Source: Phycisphaerales bacterium
GTDB lineage: Bacteria; Planctomycetota; UBA1135; UBA2386
Reading direction: 5' to 3'
DNA: 64,000 bases
Assembly: GCA_020247305.1 (NCBI GenBank)
Contig: JADCJE010000097.1
Location: forward strand, 1 to 64,000
In this document: one piece after another, positions 8,599 to 16,782 of the stretch
Position numbering within the stretch: the first letter of the stretch is position 1
Layout of the letters: every line of letters begins with the position of its first letter
The notes under the pieces: model-generated
The model's database searches: none
What the model was told of the DNA's origin: nothing
The model's input: the letters and a program-made list of their open reading frames with translations, nothing else
Position numbers and translations under genes: made by a program

Positions 8599-9563
8599 GG
8601 CGTCGTCTCCTCGCGCAGCGTGCGGCCGGTGAGCCGCACGAACACGTCTTCGAGCGTCGCGTGGCGCGTCGCGAGGCCTTGCACGCCGACGCCGCGCTCG
8701 CGCAGCAGCGCCAACAGCGCCGCGAGCGCGGTGTGCACCGAACGCACGGTGAGCACGATGCGCGCCGGCCGCAGCTCGTGGGCGGCGACATCGGGCAGCG
8801 CGGCGAGGTCGGCCGTGCCGACGGCGCTGGTGTCGGTGCACTCGACGTCGACGAAGTGCTCGGCTCCCAGCGAGCGGATCAGCTCCGCCGGCGAACCGAT
8901 CGCCAGGACCCGGCCGCGGTCGACGATGGCGACGCGGTCGCACAGCTGCTGCGCCTCGTCCATCCCGTGCGTCGTCAGCAGGATCGTGCCGCCGCGGGCG
9001 CGGAAGCCGCGCACGACCTCCCACAGCTGCCGGCGCGACAGCGGATCGAGGCCGGTCGTCGGCTCGTCGAGGAACAGCAGGTCAGGGCGGCCGAGCAGCG
9101 CCGTCGCGACGGCGAGCCGCTGGCGCTGGCCGCCGCTCAACTGCGACTGGCGGTCGTCGGCCTTCTCGCGCAGGCCGACGAGGTCGAGCGCGGCGTCGAC
9201 GTCGGCGCCGCCGTCGTAGAACGACGCGAACAGGGCCAGCGTCTCGCGCACCGTGGCCTTCTCCTGGAAATGCGTCTCCTGCAGGCAGACGCCCAGGCGC
9301 GCGCGCAGCGCGTCGTCCTCGCCCTGACCCCAGCGGCGGCCAAGGATGCGCACATCGCCGGCGTCGGGCTGCGTCAGGCCCTCGCAGACCTCGACGGTCG
9401 TGGTCTTGCCCGCACCGTTGGGGCCGAGCAGGCCGAACACCTCGCCGCGGCGGACGACGAGGTCGAGGCCGTCGACGGCGACGGTCTCCTTGCGGCCGCG
9501 GCGGTAGACCTTGCGCAGGCCGGCGATCGCGATCGCCGGTTCGGCGGCCGGTGCGGCGGTCAT
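8595..9563 (-). CDS. ABC transporter ATP-binding protein
   Basis: Cytoplasmic ATPase energising the permease encoded just downstream. It has 322 residues from ATG 9563, whose first bases overlap the aldolase/SDR stop (ATGA). Walker A GPNGAGKTT is at about residues 47-55, signature LSGGQRQR at 142-149, Walker B LLFLDEP at 162-168 and the H-loop His in LTTHGMDE near 197. About 90 C-terminal residues form the extension usual for ABC-2 drug/antibiotic exporter ATPases. The three coupled genes aldolase/SDR, ATPase and permease look like one transcript. Confidence 0.95.
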   Translation of the reverse strand: MTAAPAAEPAIAIAGLRKVYRRGRKETVAVDGLDLVVRRGEVFGLLGPNGAGKTTTVEVCEGLTQPDAGDVRILGRRWGQGEDDALRARLGVCLQETHFQEKATVRETLALFASFYDGGADVDAALDLVGLREKADDRQSQLSGGQRQRLAVATALLGRPDLLFLDEPTTGLDPLSRRQLWEVVRGFRARGGTILLTTHGMDEAQQLCDRVAIVDRGRVLAIGSPAELIRSLGAEHFVDVECTDTSAVGTADLAALPDVAAHELRPARIVLTVRSVHTALAALLALLRERGVGVQGLATRHATLEDVFVRLTGRTLREETTP

Positions 9564-11659
9564 CGGGGGAACGCCTCGGGCAGGCCGCCATCGACCGGCA
9601 ACACGGCGCCGGTCGTCGGCGTGCGGCCGCTGGCGAAGAACACGACGGCCTCGCCGACGTGCCGCGGCAGCACCGGGACCTTGAGCAGCGAGCGCTCGCG
9701 GTAGAACGCCTTCAGGCCCTCGGCGTCGAGGCCGCGGGCGCGCATGCGGTCGGGACCGACTTCCTGCCACAGTTGGCTCGGCTGCGCCTCGTCGCCGAAC
9801 ACCGCGTCGGCGTTGACGGCGTTGACGGTGACGCCGAGCGGCGCGAACTCCAGCGCGGCGATGCGCGCCAGCTGCAGCGCGGCGGCCTTGCTCGCCGAGT
9901 ACGCGCCGAAGCCCGCGCCGGGCGCGAACACGTTCTTGCTCGCCTGCACGACGACGCTGCCGCCCGTGCGCTGTGCGGCGAACACCGCCGCCGCCGCCTG
10001 CAGCACCAGCATCGTGCCGGTGGCGTTCACCTCCAGCACCTTGGCAAAACGCGCCGGATCCATGTCGGCGAGCTTGCTGACGTGCGCGATGCCGGCGTTG
10101 GGCACCACGATGTCGACGCCGCCGAACACGCGGCAGCACGCGGCGAACAGGGCCGCGACGGCCGTCGGGTCCGTGACGTCGGCCGTCGCCGCGGCGAGGC
10201 TGCCGGCGGGCGCGGCGGCGCGCGCGACCGCCGCATCGAGCCGCTCGCCGTCGCGGTCGGTGGCGAACACGCAGGCGCCGGCGGCGAGCAGGGCCTCGAC
10301 GATGCCGCCGCCGATCGCGCCGGCGGCGCCGGTGACGAGCGCGACCTGCCCCTGCAGCGGCAGCGGCTTCTGGGCGCCGAGCTTGGCGAGTTCGAGGGGC
10401 CAATACTCCATCTCGGCGAGTTCGGCGTCGCCGAGCGGTTGGTAACGCCCGAGCGCGTGCGCGGCAGCCTTCACCGCAAAACTGCGGACCGCGATGTCGG
10501 CGGCGATGCGCGCCTGCTTGTGCTGGTCGTGGCAGGCGACGACGCCGAGCCCCTCGACCACCGCCACCACCGGCGTCGGCGTCAGCGGTTCCTTGGCGAA
10601 GCGGGTCGCGTGCGCGGCGTGGTAGCTGCGATAGCGCGCGACGTAGGCCGCGACCGCGGTGCGGACCGCGGCTCCGTCGCTCGCCTGCGCGCGCGTCAGG
10701 AACAGGCTCGGGCCCTTGGTGCGCAGCACGTGGTCGGGCGTCACCGGGTTGGTCGCGCACAGCGCCGCCGCGTCGGGGTGCGCCGCGAACGCCGCCATCG
10801 CGTCGTCGATGCGCGCGTCGGCCACGACGCGCCGGAAGCCGGCGCCGCACGGCCCGCTCGTCGTCGTCGCCAGCGCGCCGCGCAGGACCGGCAGGCAGGC
10901 CGCCGCGAACGCCGCGCGCTCCCCCGCCGGCAGGGGCTTCGGCTCGCCGCGCAGCATCGCCGGCACGTCGCCGATGCGCTGCCGCAGGAAGCGCTCGGCG
11001 CGGTCGACGAGCGCGATCGTGCGTTCGTAGCTCTCGCGCGCCGACGCGCCGAAGGTGAACAGGCCGTGCTGGCGCAGCACGATGCCCTGGCAACCGGGCG
11101 CGCGCTCGAACGCGGCGGCGACCGCCTTGGCGAGCGGGAAGCCCGGCATGATCCACGGCAGCGACACGACGTCGACGCCGAAGCACGCGGCGACCAGCGC
11201 TTCGCCGTCGGGCTGGTCGGTCAGCGCCAGGATGGCGTCGGCGTGCGTGTGGTCGACGAATGCGTGCGGCAAGAACGCGTGCAGCAGCGTCTCGACCGAC
11301 GGATTGGGCGCCTTGCTGTCGAGCAGCGCGCCGCGCACGGCGTCGACCATCGCCTGGTCCGCGAGCGCGTCGAGGGCGCGCAGTTCGCGCAGCGGCTGCA
11401 GCCGGACCGCCGGCAAGCCCGCCGGCTCGACGGCGGCGAGGTCGCTGCCGCTGCCCTTCACGCACAGCACGTCGATCGCGCGGCCGAGCAGGTCGCGCGC
11501 GGACGTCTTCACCGACGTGTTGCCGCCGCCGTGCAGCACGAGCGCCGGATCGGCGCCGAGCAGGCGCGACGTGTAGACGCGCAGCGCCACGGCCTCGCCG
11601 TGGGCGCGGAAGCGGTCGCAGTAGGCCTTCGCCTCGTCCTCGTTCCAACGGCTCTGCAT
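9560..11659 (-). CDS. Bifunctional class II aldolase / short-chain dehydrogenase
   Basis: Two-domain cytoplasmic enzyme of 699 residues. Residues 1 to about 420 are a class II (zinc) aldolase domain with HGGGNTS near 43 and the metal-binding pattern DHTHADA near 136-142. Residues about 437-699 are an SDR domain with TGAAGAIGG near 443-451 and the catalytic pair YSASK near 590. This is the RhaD/RhaE-like fusion that in some bacteria cleaves rhamnulose-1-phosphate and oxidises the lactaldehyde formed; other sugar phosphates are possible. No rhamnose isomerase, kinase or regulator lies nearby, so the substrate is open. ATG 11659 is chosen because the conserved N-terminus begins there. It is coupled to the ABC exporter genes by an ATGA overlap. 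Confidence 0.88.
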   Translation of the reverse strand: MQSRWNEDEAKAYCDRFRAHGEAVALRVYTSRLLGADPALVLHGGGNTSVKTSARDLLGRAIDVLCVKGSGSDLAAVEPAGLPAVRLQPLRELRALDALADQAMVDAVRGALLDSKAPNPSVETLLHAFLPHAFVDHTHADAILALTDQPDGEALVAACFGVDVVSLPWIMPGFPLAKAVAAAFERAPGCQGIVLRQHGLFTFGASARESYERTIALVDRAERFLRQRIGDVPAMLRGEPKPLPAGERAAFAAACLPVLRGALATTTSGPCGAGFRRVVADARIDDAMAAFAAHPDAAALCATNPVTPDHVLRTKGPSLFLTRAQASDGAAVRTAVAAYVARYRSYHAAHATRFAKEPLTPTPVVAVVEGLGVVACHDQHKQARIAADIAVRSFAVKAAAHALGRYQPLGDAELAEMEYWPLELAKLGAQKPLPLQGQVALVTGAAGAIGGGIVEALLAAGACVFATDRDGERLDAAVARAAAPAGSLAAATADVTDPTAVAALFAACCRVFGGVDIVVPNAGIAHVSKLADMDPARFAKVLEVNATGTMLVLQAAAAVFAAQRTGGSVVVQASKNVFAPGAGFGAYSASKAAALQLARIAALEFAPLGVTVNAVNADAVFGDEAQPSQLWQEVGPDRMRARGLDAEGLKAFYRERSLLKVPVLPRHVGEAVVFFASGRTPTTGAVLPVDGGLPEAFPR

Positions 11660-11709
11660 GCCGCGACGGTACGCCGCGGCGCGCCAGCGCGCACGCGCGG
11701 CGGCGAGCG

Positions 11710-12684
11710 TCAACGGGCGCGGCCGGCGCCGCGGGCGCGCAACCACGCCAGCAGTGCCACCATGTCGGCCGGCAGCGGCGCCTCCAGGCGCAGTCGTTCG
11801 CGCGTCGACGGGTGCGTGAACGCCAGCGCGCGCGCGTGCAGCGCCTGCCGCGGCATCGGCGGCGCGCCCGGCGGCAGCGCGTCGTGCTGGCGCTTCTGCG
11901 AGCGGTACACGCGATCGCCGACCAACGAGTGGCCGATCGCGGTCATGTGCACGCGGATCTGGTGCGTGCGGCCGGTCTTGGGCAGGCAGCGCACGTAGGC
12001 GAAGTCGCCGAAGCGCTCGATCACCTCGTAGTACGTCGACGACTCGCGGCCGCCCTCCTCCACCGTCGTCATGCGGTCGGGATGGCGCGGGTCGGTCGCG
12101 ATCGCCTTCTCGATCCAATCGCTCTGGAAGCGCGGCTCGCCGAAGACGATGCAGCGGTACTCCTTCTCGACGAGCCGTTCCTTCCACTGCATGCGCAGGT
12201 CGGCCATCGCAACCTCGGTCTTGGCCACCACCATGACGCCGGTCGTGTCGCGGTCGAGGCGGTGCACGATGCCGGGCCGGTCGACGTCGGGCGGCGACGG
12301 GAGTTCGCCAAAGCGCGTGCGCGCCCAACTGGCGACGGTGTGCGCGACGACGCGCGGATCCTCCGGCGGATGCGCCGCTAGCCCGGCGGGCTTGTCGATC
12401 ACGCACAGGTCGGCGTCGTCGTAGAGGATCGGCACCTCGGGCAGCGGCAGGTCGGGCGCGAGCGGGTCGCGCAGCGCGTCGACCAGCACGGCGAAGTCGA
12501 CGACGTCGCCGGCGAGCAGCGTGGTGGCGGGCTTGGCGCGGCGGCCGGACACGAACACCATGCCGGCGTCGAGCAGCCGGCGGGCGGCAGCGCGCGCGCC
12601 GACCTCGGGCTGGGCGGCGAGGAAGGCGTCGAGCCGCCGCCCTTGGTCCGCAGCCGTGGCCACGCGCATGAAGTTCGACGCCAT
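11710..12684 (-). CDS. rluD: RluA/RluD-family ribosomal pseudouridine synthase
   Basis: RNA-modifying enzyme isomerising uridine to pseudouridine, most likely in 23S rRNA. It has 324 residues, typical of the RluD branch. An S4-like RNA-binding region covers about residues 15-70, then the catalytic motif HRLDRDTTG at 141-149 with catalytic Asp144, and the later conserved KTGRTHQIRVH near 232. The gene symbol is by family, since RluC, RluD and RluA cannot be separated by eye. About 50 bases separate it from the aldolase start on the same strand, so cotranscription is possible. Confidence 0.9.
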   Translation of the reverse strand: MASNFMRVATAADQGRRLDAFLAAQPEVGARAAARRLLDAGMVFVSGRRAKPATTLLAGDVVDFAVLVDALRDPLAPDLPLPEVPILYDDADLCVIDKPAGLAAHPPEDPRVVAHTVASWARTRFGELPSPPDVDRPGIVHRLDRDTTGVMVVAKTEVAMADLRMQWKERLVEKEYRCIVFGEPRFQSDWIEKAIATDPRHPDRMTTVEEGGRESSTYYEVIERFGDFAYVRCLPKTGRTHQIRVHMTAIGHSLVGDRVYRSQKRQHDALPPGAPPMPRQALHARALAFTHPSTRERLRLEAPLPADMVALLAWLRARGAGRAR

Positions 12685-12897
12685 GCGCTGTCCTTAGCCG
12701 CGACCGGGCAGCAGCGGAAGGTTGCGCTGCCCGGTGTCGGTGAGCCATGGCGCGCTTGCCGATGGGGAAGGTTGTCCACATTTCAACGGAAGCACGTTGC
12801 AGGCTCGCGCTGCGGCGGGCACCTTCCCCTCTCAGCGATACGCCCCTTGGCAACGAGGGGATGGCACGGGAGGCGGCGGCGGCGCCGCAGACATGCA

Positions 12898-13968
12898 ATG
12901 ACCACCACCGACGGCCTGGATTCGTCCCTCGAAAGCGTGCCCGCGCGGCTGCCGGCGCGCCCGCCGCAGACGCAGACCAGCGTGCGCGTGCTGCTGGTCG
13001 ACGACGAGGCGGACGTGCTGCTCGGCCTGCGCCGCATCCTCGAAGCGGCCGGCTACCGCGTGACCTGCGCCACCTCGCTCGCCGAGGCAGCAGGCACGAT
13101 GCGCCGCGAGCGCTTCCAGCTGGTGCTCACCGACCTCTACCTCGGCACCACCGAACTCGGCGTGCAGATCGCCGAGGTCGCCCGGGAATGCCGCCCGAGC
13201 CCGCCGGTCGTCGTGCTGACCGGGCGCCCGACGTTTGGCGGCGCGCAGGAAGCGCTGCGCCGCAACGTCGCCGACATCGTGGTCAAGCCCGTGGATCCGC
13301 AGGCGCTGCTGGCCACCTGCCGGCGCGTGGTCCACGACACCGAACTGGCCCGCCGCAACCTGGAGTTGGAGTCGGCCAACCGCGTACTGACCACCGTGCT
13401 GCCACGCACGATCGAGATCAAGGACCCGACGACCAGCGGCCACGCCGCGCGCGTGATCGGCTACACCGACACGCTGGCGCGCCGCTGCGGCGTCAGCGAA
13501 GAGGACCGCGCCTCGCTGCGCCTCGCGGCACTGCTCCATGACATCGGCAAGATCGGCATTCCCGACCAGATCCTGCAGAAGCCCGGCGCGCTGACGCCGG
13601 ACGAGTTCGACGTCATCAAGCGCCACCCGGCGATGGGGTACGAGGTCCTGGCGGGGCTCGATGGCCACGAAGACGTGCGCACGTGGGTCTACCAGCACCA
13701 CGAGCGCTGGGACGGCAAGGGTTACCCCAACGGGCTCGGCGGCGAGGAGGTGGCCCTGCCGGGCCGCATCCTGATCCTGGCCGAGGTCTACGACGCACTG
13801 GCCGAGGAACGCAGCTACAAGCCGGCTTGGCCGGTCGCGAAGATCGTCGCGTTGTTCCGCGAGCAGGCCGGCAAACACTTCGACCCCGAGCTGGCGAGCC
13901 TCGTCGCCGACGGGCTGGAGCGGTCGGGCAAGCGGTTCTTCGCACCGCAAGCGGACCAGCTGTTCTGA
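12898..13968 (+). CDS. HD-GYP domain response regulator (cyclic-di-GMP phosphodiesterase candidate)
   Basis: Response regulator with an HD-GYP output, 356 residues from ATG 12898. The receiver covers about residues 28-145, with Asp79 (VLTDLYLG) as phosphoacceptor and VVKPVD near 139 giving the conserved Lys. The HD-GYP domain follows: LLHDIGKIGIP near 212-222 and HHERWDGKGYPNGL near 267-280. The key residues of active phosphodiesterases are present, so it probably degrades cyclic di-GMP to pGpG or GMP when phosphorylated. No kinase sits next to it, so its partner is encoded elsewhere. The ORF track start at 12643 is upstream noise. Confidence 0.93.
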   Translation: MTTTDGLDSSLESVPARLPARPPQTQTSVRVLLVDDEADVLLGLRRILEAAGYRVTCATSLAEAAGTMRRERFQLVLTDLYLGTTELGVQIAEVARECRPSPPVVVLTGRPTFGGAQEALRRNVADIVVKPVDPQALLATCRRVVHDTELARRNLELESANRVLTTVLPRTIEIKDPTTSGHAARVIGYTDTLARRCGVSEEDRASLRLAALLHDIGKIGIPDQILQKPGALTPDEFDVIKRHPAMGYEVLAGLDGHEDVRTWVYQHHERWDGKGYPNGLGGEEVALPGRILILAEVYDALAEERSYKPAWPVAKIVALFREQAGKHFDPELASLVADGLERSGKRFFAPQADQLF

Positions 13969-14031
13969 GCCGGATCGCGCCGCGCCGAAGCGACGAGGGG
14001 GTTGGCAGCAGCGACCCGGTTGCGACAATCG

Positions 14032-14060
14032 TTGGTGGCCCAACCGGGCTTCGCTAGGAT
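14032..14060 (+). promoter_or_regulatory. Candidate sigma-70 promoter for the FGE-like gene
   Basis: TTGGTG, 17 bases, then TAGGAT, about 75 bases before the start of the downstream gene. The -10 matches four of six consensus bases and the -35 three of six. A TAGGAT hexamer also precedes the EF-hand gene and the LysM gene. Confidence 0.35.
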
Positions 14061-14134
14061 CCCTCCTCCCCTCTGATGCGCCGGCCGCCTCCCTCTCTCC
14101 TGGCGCGCCGTGCGGTCGCGACCATTGCCGCCCG

Positions 14135-16153
14135 ATGACCCCCGCCTCGCTGCGAGCGTCGACTCTCGTCCTCCTGACCTTCACCGCGACCTGCGTCGCC
14201 CAGGCAGCCGCCAACAAGTCGGCCGCCAGCGCTGCGCCGGCCTCGGCTTCTCCGGGCGCGGCCAAGGCGGACGCGCTCGACACCGACGGCTTGCCGTCGT
14301 TCCTGCTGCCGGTGCCCGGCGGCACCGTCGAGATGGGCCTGGACGCCGCCGCGTTCGTGCAGGCCGCCTGCCAGGCCGCCCTGCCGAACAAGCCCGAGAA
14401 CGCGCTCAAGATCGCGCCGGCGCAGGTGTCCAACGCGCTGCGCCGCTCGTCCTCGGTGCTCGGCCGGCGCAAGGTGGACGTGCCGGCGTTCCTGCTCGGC
14501 CGCTCGCCGGTGACCAACGCCCAGTACGAAGCCTTCGTCGCCATGCGGCGCAAGGACGGCGGCAAGTTCCACGTCCCCTTCCACTGGTGGCGCTTCGGGC
14601 GCAGCGACGACTACAACCAGAAGCTCGACGAGATCAACAAGCTGTTCCCGAAGGACTCCGAGGGCCCGCTGAACTACTGGGATCGCTTCGGCGGCGAGCT
14701 GCCGGGCGCGCTGAAGGACAACAAGGGCAACTCGATCGGCGACCAGCCGGTGACGTTCGTCAGCTACCGGGCCGCCAACGAGTTCGCGGCGTGGCTCGGC
14801 ATGCGCCTGCCGAGCGAAGCGGAGTGGACGCGCGCGGCGCGCGGCGCCGGCAAGTCGACGTGGCCGCTGGCGAAGGCCGAGGATCCCGCGTCGGACCGCT
14901 TCACGGAGCAGCTGATGAAGGACCTGCGCATGTTCACGTCGACCGACAAGGCCAACAAGGCCTGCGGCGCCGTGCCTGCGGCCGCCGGCCCCTTCGGCCA
15001 CACCGACATGTTCGGTCAGGTCTGGCAACTGGTCAGCGACCAGGGCTTCCGCCCGATCAACGGCCGCGAGGCCTTCGAGGTCGAGTGGAAGAACCTGATG
15101 AAGGACAAGGCCGGTGAGTTGGTGAAGGCGCCGCCGGCGTGGCGCGACGAGTTCGTCATCGCCAAGGGCGGCAGCTTCCTGTCGAGCCAGGAGCCGATCC
15201 AGCTGCTCGTCGACGCGCGCGCGCCGATGCAGACGATCGACGTCCTGGAGAGCTGCGGCTTCCGCCTCGCCAAGAGCATGAAGCCCGGCTTCGACGCACT
15301 GTTCTCGTCGCTGCGCGGCACCTTCCACAAGGGACCGTTCGCGATCGACCAGGCGATCGACCTCGCCAGCCAGGTCGGCGGCGAGCGCTACGAACTCGAC
15401 GCCGGCGGCTTCGTCACGTCGTACGCCACGCTGTCGTTCGCGCCGGTCAACTGGCTCGCCAAGGAGAAGAACGCGGAACTCGGCAAGCTGCTCGACCAGA
15501 GCATGGCCTCGCCGCTGCTCATCGGCGCGCTGATGTCGACGCAGCCGATGCTCTCGCCCGCTGCGCCCGCCGGCCTGTACTCGGTGCTCTACCGCAAGTC
15601 GGGACTGCCCAAGGAACTCGTCGAGGCGGTCAAGATCGGCCACAAGGAGCTCGTCGTCGCCAAGGCCAAGGCGGACAAGGCCGGCAAGGACGACAAGGCC
15701 AAGGCCGAGGAGTCCGACGAGGACAAACCGAAGGACGACGAGAAGAAGCAGGACAAGAAGAAGCCCTGGCGCGAGGTCGTCAGCCGCTTCGGCATCACCG
15801 ACGAGGAGATCCTCGGCAAGGACGCCGCCGACGGGCAGCTGAAGACCTTGCGCATCGACGGCTGCGCCGTGCCGACCACCGAGGACTGCTTCCTGCTGCA
15901 CGGCAACGACGGCAAGGTCGTCGCCGCGTGGTCGGTGCCGAACGCCAAGCCGGCCTTCGCTGCGCAGGCCGTGAACGGCATGACGGTCACGGCGGCCGAC
16001 AAGGGCAAGTTCGCGGCCCGCATCCGCGCCGGCGTCCCCGTGGCGCTCGGCGTCGCCAAGAAGTTCGCCGACGTCCAGCTCGCCGTCGTGCTCGACTTCG
16101 AGGCGCCGACCGAGGCCAAGCCGTGGCGCCTGCCGGCCCCGGCCGACCGCTGA
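14135..16153 (+). CDS. Exported formylglycine-generating-enzyme (SUMF1)-like protein with extra C-terminal region
   Basis: Exported protein of 672 residues with a signal peptide ending TCVAQAAA. Residues about 55-390 follow the FGE-sulfatase (SUMF1) fold: GGTVEMG near 66, PVTNAQYEAFV near 127, RLPSEAEWTRAARG near 225, VWQLVSDQG near 295 and IAKGGSFL near 345. The paired active-site Cys of true formylglycine-generating enzymes is not evident, so this is more likely a structural or ligand-binding member. The final 280 residues include a Lys/Asp/Glu-rich linker (DKAGKDDKAKAEESDEDKPK) followed by a region I do not recognise. It lies 37 bases upstream of the RmlC-like gene. Confidence 0.82.
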   Translation: MTPASLRASTLVLLTFTATCVAQAAANKSAASAAPASASPGAAKADALDTDGLPSFLLPVPGGTVEMGLDAAAFVQAACQAALPNKPENALKIAPAQVSNALRRSSSVLGRRKVDVPAFLLGRSPVTNAQYEAFVAMRRKDGGKFHVPFHWWRFGRSDDYNQKLDEINKLFPKDSEGPLNYWDRFGGELPGALKDNKGNSIGDQPVTFVSYRAANEFAAWLGMRLPSEAEWTRAARGAGKSTWPLAKAEDPASDRFTEQLMKDLRMFTSTDKANKACGAVPAAAGPFGHTDMFGQVWQLVSDQGFRPINGREAFEVEWKNLMKDKAGELVKAPPAWRDEFVIAKGGSFLSSQEPIQLLVDARAPMQTIDVLESCGFRLAKSMKPGFDALFSSLRGTFHKGPFAIDQAIDLASQVGGERYELDAGGFVTSYATLSFAPVNWLAKEKNAELGKLLDQSMASPLLIGALMSTQPMLSPAAPAGLYSVLYRKSGLPKELVEAVKIGHKELVVAKAKADKAGKDDKAKAEESDEDKPKDDEKKQDKKKPWREVVSRFGITDEEILGKDAADGQLKTLRIDGCAVPTTEDCFLLHGNDGKVVAAWSVPNAKPAFAAQAVNGMTVTAADKGKFAARIRAGVPVALGVAKKFADVQLAVVLDFEAPTEAKPWRLPAPADR

Positions 16154-16190
16154 TCCCCCGCCGCCGCCCCTTCCTGGAGCCAGCACGCAA

Positions 16191-16757
16191 GTGACCGCCG
16201 ACCGCCATCCCGAAGCCAAGGTGAAGATCACCGCCGCCGCCAAGGCGGCGTTCACGGTCCAGGACTACTCCGGCCGGCGACCGATCGACGGCGTGCAGAT
16301 CGTCGAACTCAAGCGCTTCAACGACGACGGCGGCTCGATCACCGAGCTCGGCCGCCTGACCGCCGGCCTGCACGCGCAGCTGCCGGGCTTCGAGTGCCGG
16401 CAGCTCAACTACTCCGAGATGGAGCCCGGCGCGATCAAGGCCTACCACATGCACCACCGTCAGACCGACGTGTGGTACGTGCCGCCGTGCGACAAGCTGC
16501 TGCTGGTCCTGCACGACTGCCGCGACGGCTCGCCGACCGTCGGCGCGACGATGCGCTTCGTGCTCGGCGACGGCAAGGACAGGCTGGTGCGCATTCCCCC
16601 GGGCGTGGCGCACGGCGCCCGCAACATCGGTCCGCAGCGCGGCCGGATCATCTACCTCGTCGACGTGCAGTTCTCGCCGGACGCGAAGGAGTGCGACGAG
16701 GGCCGGCTGCCCTGGGACCACCTCGGCGCCGACGTCTGGGAGATCGTGCGCGGCTGA
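16191..16757 (+). CDS. RmlC-like cupin (dTDP-4-dehydrorhamnose 3,5-epimerase-related)
   Basis: Small cytoplasmic cupin of 188 residues starting at GTG 16191. The pattern AYHMHHRQTDVWYV near residue 84, DGSPTVGATMRFVL near 107 and IPPGVAHGARN near 131 follow the order seen in dTDP-4-dehydrorhamnose 3,5-epimerases, including the His region and the IPpGxAHG turn. The other rml genes are not in this window. Together with the RhaD/E-like fusion at 9.6-11.7 kb it hints at deoxysugar chemistry, but that link is inference. It could also be a sugar isomerase of related type. Confidence 0.78.
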   Translation: MTADRHPEAKVKITAAAKAAFTVQDYSGRRPIDGVQIVELKRFNDDGGSITELGRLTAGLHAQLPGFECRQLNYSEMEPGAIKAYHMHHRQTDVWYVPPCDKLLLVLHDCRDGSPTVGATMRFVLGDGKDRLVRIPPGVAHGARNIGPQRGRIIYLVDVQFSPDAKECDEGRLPWDHLGADVWEIVRG

Positions 16758-16782
16758 CGCGGCGCGCCGCGGCCGCCGGCGG

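Noticed and set aside
11260-12381. 373-residue plus-strand ORF opposite the aldolase and pseudouridine synthase genes
   Set aside because: Antisense reading with no recognisable domain or start signals.
14054-16255. 733-residue minus-strand ORF opposite the FGE-like gene
   Set aside because: Antisense shadow of the FGE-like coding frame; composition is Leu/Val/Arg-biased as expected of third-position GC.
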